From Candidatus Poribacteria bacterium (GTDB lineage: Bacteria; Poribacteria; WGA-4E; UBA9662), in assembly GCA_002697225.1 (NCBI GenBank), contig NZUQ01000080.1:3398-8993 (forward strand): a stretch of 5,596 nucleotides of DNA, read 5' to 3'. Made by a program: the position numbers and the translations under genes. The notes beneath the pieces are model-generated. The model searched no databases. It saw only the letters and a program-made list of their open reading frames with translations, and was not told where the DNA came from. Positions within the stretch are counted from its first letter, which is position 1; every line of letters begins with the position of its first letter. Below are positions 5,546-5,596 of the stretch, in pieces.

Positions 5546-5596
5546 ATGTCTGCAGTAACCGGAAAAGAAGAGGATGACGATCACTTGGTTGAAAAA
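5546..5596 (+). CDS. start of an unidentified downstream gene (partial)
   Basis: ATG 5546 opens a frame reading MSAVTGKEEDDDHLVEK that is still open at the window edge. It begins 9 bases after the glycosylase stop, as expected for the next gene of an operon, and an AGG precedes it directly. An alternative start in another frame, ATG 5574, has a better-looking purine-rich site (GGAAAAGAAGAGG) but yields only seven residues before the edge. Too little is visible to name a product; the choice between the two starts is open. Confidence 0.4.
   Translation, partial: MSAVTGKEEDDDHLVEK

Noticed and set aside
1..5596. CRISPR array, tRNA/rRNA, integrase or transposase, toxin-antitoxin pair
   Set aside because: No regularly spaced repeats, no cloverleaf or rRNA-like sequence, no transposase or integrase motifs and no paired small overlapping genes were seen on either strand.

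Overview
The window looks like a sparsely coded accessory stretch of a bacterial chromosome. Bacterial origin is supported by sigma70-like -35/-10 promoters, by Shine-Dalgarno sites that resemble AAGGAGGTGA, and by GTG/TTG start codons. A broken gene for an outer-membrane-type protein suggests a diderm. The gene content (a SMUG1-type uracil-DNA glycosylase, an unusual enolase-superfamily protein, a solitary secretion-ATPase-like protein) recalls Planctomycetes and poorly cultured FCB-type phyla. That placement is a guess from protein resemblance, not a demonstrated assignment.

Layout, left to right. Positions 1-290 hold no convincing gene, only a possible gene tail in the first ~165 bases. 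A promoter at 325-353 is followed by a choline-kinase/APH-fold small-molecule kinase gene (507-1604). A 236-base gap with one candidate promoter leads to a short P-loop ATPase of the GspE/PilT/VirB11 type (1841-2647). From 2648 to 3398 there is no intact gene. This stretch contains a minus-strand pseudogene of a conserved outer-membrane protein (about 2744-3100), an AT-rich hairpin with a T-tract, and a second copy of the promoter seen at 325-353. That promoter drives a mandelate-racemase/enolase-superfamily gene (3399-4649). A hairpin and a separate candidate promoter precede a SMUG1-family DNA glycosylase gene (4754-5536). The start of a further gene, probably cotranscribed with it, runs off the right edge.

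All intact genes lie on the plus strand, but most are separated by promoter-sized gaps, so they look like individually transcribed genes. The clearest link between them is the shared promoter. The kinase gene and the enolase-like gene each carry the same upstream box (TCGTCAGAACCA), -35 block (CACCACTTTACCC) and extended -10 block (GTGATAGAATG) at nearly identical spacing. This suggests either co-regulation or duplication of one promoter cassette. Nothing else ties the genes into one pathway, and no defence system, CRISPR array, RNA gene or complete mobile element is visible.
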